Positions 62,201 through 64,000 of a stretch of 64,000 bases of DNA are shown one piece after another; the first letter of the stretch is position 1; each line of letters starts with the position of its first letter. Position numbers and translations under genes: made by a program. This DNA is from Acutalibacter sp. 1XD8-33 (GTDB taxonomy: Bacteria; Bacillota; Clostridia; Oscillospirales; Acutalibacteraceae), in NCBI RefSeq assembly GCF_003612555.1, contig NZ_RAZF01000014.1, positions 21,790 to 85,789 of the forward strand, given 5' to 3'. The notes under the pieces were generated by a model. That model saw nothing but the letters and a program-made list of their open reading frames with translations. It searched no databases and was not told where the DNA came from.

Positions 62201-63181
62201 TTACGGAACAAGAGGGCGAATAGAGTCCCGAAGCAGCAGGCAGGGGCAGATTTTTCGATGCTGGGGCTGAGGATAGAGTCCGGTGTTCATGCCGGAGATC
62301 AGATCCGCTGCTGTCTCCACGATTTCTTCCATGGGATGGGCGATTACGGAGATCCCCAGAGCCTGAGCCCAGCTGGAATCGTCGTAGACCAGGAAACTGA
62401 TATCTTCGGGAACCCGCAGGCCAAGCCGGGTGATGGCGGTATAGGCCTTCAGGCCAGACATTTCTGCCACGGCCATGATGGCGGTGGGGCGGTATTTTTG
62501 GATAGACTGGATCAAACCCTCTAACTCCACCTGGCCATGAAAAAGATTGATAGGGATTTCAGGTTGGGAGATCCCCGCTTTTTCATAAGCCAGCTGGCAG
62601 CCCCGCATCCGTACGGCGTCGTCTGAAGCAAAGAGGATGCGTCGGTGTCCCTGCTGTAGCAGATGGGTTACACCGGTTTCCATGCCAGTGACATCGGGGT
62701 AGGAGATAGAGCTGATTTCGTCATAGACATGGGAATGCAGCTGTAAAAACTTCGTGGGAGAATCCGGACGGAACAGTTTGGCTAGATTGGGATCAAAGAC
62801 GCTGTGAATGGGGGAGAATACAATACATTCCACCCGGTAGGAAAGAAACAGCAGCACAGAATCCAAGAGCTCCTGGTCATATTTGGTGTCTGGGGTCATA
62901 ATGGCGGAGTAGTCGTAGCGGTTCCTCAGAACATCGCTGATTTTCGAAATCATCCGGATATAAAAGGAGTTTCGTGGGTCTGGGTCCAAAAAAGCCACGG
63001 TATGATTATTTTGCTTTTTCAGCATGCTGGCCGCCACGCTGGGTGTATAGTTCAGCTGGCGGGCAGCCTCTAGTACCCGATTGCGGGTTTCTTCCGTGAC
63101 GACCTTTTCCCCCCGGAATACCCGGGAAACAGTAGCCGCAGACACTCCGGCCAATTTGGCGACATCTTTACTGGTACACAT
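62201..63181 (-). CDS. LacI family transcriptional regulator
   Basis: The 326-aa repressor begins with a LacI helix-turn-helix (TSKDVAKLAGVSAATVSRVF, RGEKVVTEETRNRVLEAARQ, LNYTPSVAASMLKKQ) followed by a periplasmic-binding-like sugar-sensor domain (VAFLDPDPRNSFYIRMISKI; GVTHLLQQGHRRILFASDDA; LGLRVPEDISFLVYDD; ISVIAHPMEEIVETAADLIS). AAAGGAAGG precedes the ATG. No transport or catabolic operon is adjacent, so the regulon is elsewhere. Confidence 0.93.
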   Translation of the reverse strand: MCTSKDVAKLAGVSAATVSRVFRGEKVVTEETRNRVLEAARQLNYTPSVAASMLKKQNNHTVAFLDPDPRNSFYIRMISKISDVLRNRYDYSAIMTPDTKYDQELLDSVLLFLSYRVECIVFSPIHSVFDPNLAKLFRPDSPTKFLQLHSHVYDEISSISYPDVTGMETGVTHLLQQGHRRILFASDDAVRMRGCQLAYEKAGISQPEIPINLFHGQVELEGLIQSIQKYRPTAIMAVAEMSGLKAYTAITRLGLRVPEDISFLVYDDSSWAQALGISVIAHPMEEIVETAADLISGMNTGLYPQPQHRKICPCLLLRDSIRPLVP

Positions 63182-63419
63182 TTATTCTAACCTTCCTTTG
63201 GGTAATCTCCGATTGGAAATCAAAATAGAGAGAATGGCATATGTTCCGCCTACATTATATCACAGAATCGAAAAGAATTGATGCAAAAGAATGACACGAA
63301 TTTTCTGGAAGATTACGGCAAAATGACGGGGATTTCTCGCCTTCACAACGGGCTGGTGAAATAAGGAATACAGAAACGAAAGATTGATATAAAATAGGCA
63401 AAAAAAGAGCAAAAAGTTC

Positions 63420-63449
63420 TTGCTAAAACCATACGGGAGGGTGTATACT
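63420..63449 (+). promoter_or_regulatory. Promoter of ssrA
   Basis: TTGCTA (63420-63425), an 18-bp spacer and TATACT (63444-63449), 26 bp before the RNA 5' end. Confidence 0.7.
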
Positions 63450-63474
63450 ATATATGTAGGATAGTTTCCCTCAT

Positions 63475-63826
63475 GGGGATGTAAAGGTTTCGACGGGGGA
63501 GGGAAACCTTGGTAAGCGGGCAGCGGCGCAGAACCGCTATAAAAGCTGTAAACTTTTCAATTAAACGACAACGATTTTGTTGCTGTTGCTGCTTAAATAA
63601 GCAGCCGTTCTTGCTCGGAATACCGCGGCCGGGATAAGAGCGTCGATGAGCGGTGAACGTGAGCGAGGGGGCCGCCTTTGACCCTTGCCATGACAAAGAA
63701 GGCTGCCAAAGCCCGGGGCTTGCTTTTGAGCACTGGGCTGCGGGAGAGATAAATCAAAAGCTACGCCCGTAGAAAGCCCTGGCGCCCCTTTTTCGGACGC
63801 GGGTTCGATTCCCGCCATCTCCACCA
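63475..63826 (+). ncRNA. ssrA: tmRNA (transfer-messenger RNA)
   Basis: This RNA rescues stalled ribosomes and tags the nascent peptide for degradation. The 5' end GGGGATGTAAAGGTTTCGAC pairs with the 3' end CATCTCC plus ACCA to form the tRNA-like acceptor. The T-arm GGGTTCGATTCCC is at 63800-63813. The tag frame ends AAC GAC AAC GAT TTT GTT GCT GTT GCT GCT TAA, giving a degradation tag ending NDNDFVAVAA. The length of 352 nt is typical. Confidence 0.97.
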
Positions 63827-63855
63827 TCCTAGGAAAACCAAAAAGATATTTGGGC

Positions 63856-63883
63856 AAAAAACCGCGTAACCACGCGGTTTTTT
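63856..63883 (+). terminator. Terminator of ssrA
   Basis: AAAAAACCGCGT / ACGCGGTTTTTT with loop AACC, 29 bp after the CCA end. Confidence 0.9.
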
Positions 63884-64000
63884 GCATCTCAAAAGCCTGG
63901 ATTTGAAAAGTGCGAAAACGTGGATGGCAGTAAGCGAAAAATAGATTCGAACCCTCGTAAAAAAGGAAAAAAGCAAGAGCGGTTCCCATAAGGAGCCGCT

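Noticed and set aside
62051..62524. Plus-strand frame of 157 codons opposite the LacI gene end
   Set aside because: Composed of repeat sequence followed by antisense of the LacI regulator.
63884..64000. Possible gene at the right edge
   Set aside because: Only 117 bp after the tmRNA terminator; no start, ribosome site or motif could be supported.

Overview
The window is about 57% GC by eye and reads as a chromosomal segment of an anaerobic, gut-type Clostridia, most likely Oscillospiraceae. Supporting signs are pyruvate:ferredoxin oxidoreductase, reverse rubrerythrin and rubredoxin, glycyl-radical chemistry, a TndX-type serine recombinase, a DUF3737 protein, an SLH-domain surface protein, and frequent TTG/GTG starts behind strong AGGAGG sites. 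No rRNA or tRNA was found. The family-level name is an inference.

Layout. 1-2.5 kb is a decaying pectin/rhamnogalacturonan locus: a deletion-riddled glycoside hydrolase, an intact sugar isomerase/epimerase-like gene and an N-terminal fragment of a rhamnogalacturonan-lyase-like gene. 2.5-5.8 kb is housekeeping (gpsA, tgt, yajC, a small membrane protein). 6-10.6 kb encodes two lipoproteins, a DUF3737 protein and a tandem pair of TrkA-type K+ regulators. 11-13 kb is an oxidative-stress group (Fur/PerR-type repressor, acetyltransferase, reverse rubrerythrin, a 72-aa protein, rubredoxin). 13-16.2 kb is a small mobile element (serine recombinase, helix-turn-helix protein). 16.4-23.8 kb is the most striking locus: a 22-copy AGCA microsatellite inside an imperfect inverted repeat, then a MalT-like LuxR regulator and a 1601-aa SLH surface protein. 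24-31.3 kb holds an M42 peptidase, DegV, a HIT protein and nifJ. 32-35 kb holds a CNNM/CorC protein and a MATE exporter. 35-39.3 kb is an AraC regulator, an uncharacterised glycyl radical enzyme and its activase. 39.4-42.9 kb holds an XRE regulator, an ABC exporter and a uridine kinase. 43.9-55.5 kb carries hflX and the arginine genes (argG, argH, argC, argJ, argB, argD, argF) behind a promoter with overlapping ARG boxes. 56-64 kb has an AI-2E-type permease, an XRE regulator, pncB, RNase P RNA, an MBL-fold protein with DUF3006, a LacI regulator and tmRNA.

Two themes run across the window. First, at least eight intergenic stretches (about 4 kb in total) are mosaics of the same short palindromic modules. 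Several have related terminal inverted repeats (ATACTTTTTGAG-type) and abut stop codons. I cannot match them to a family I know. Two further short inverted-repeat elements are also present. Second, several genes are decayed by internal deletion or frameshift (the glycoside hydrolase, a lyase fragment, a peroxiredoxin scar, a small lipoprotein), which suggests ongoing repeat- or microhomology-driven deletion.
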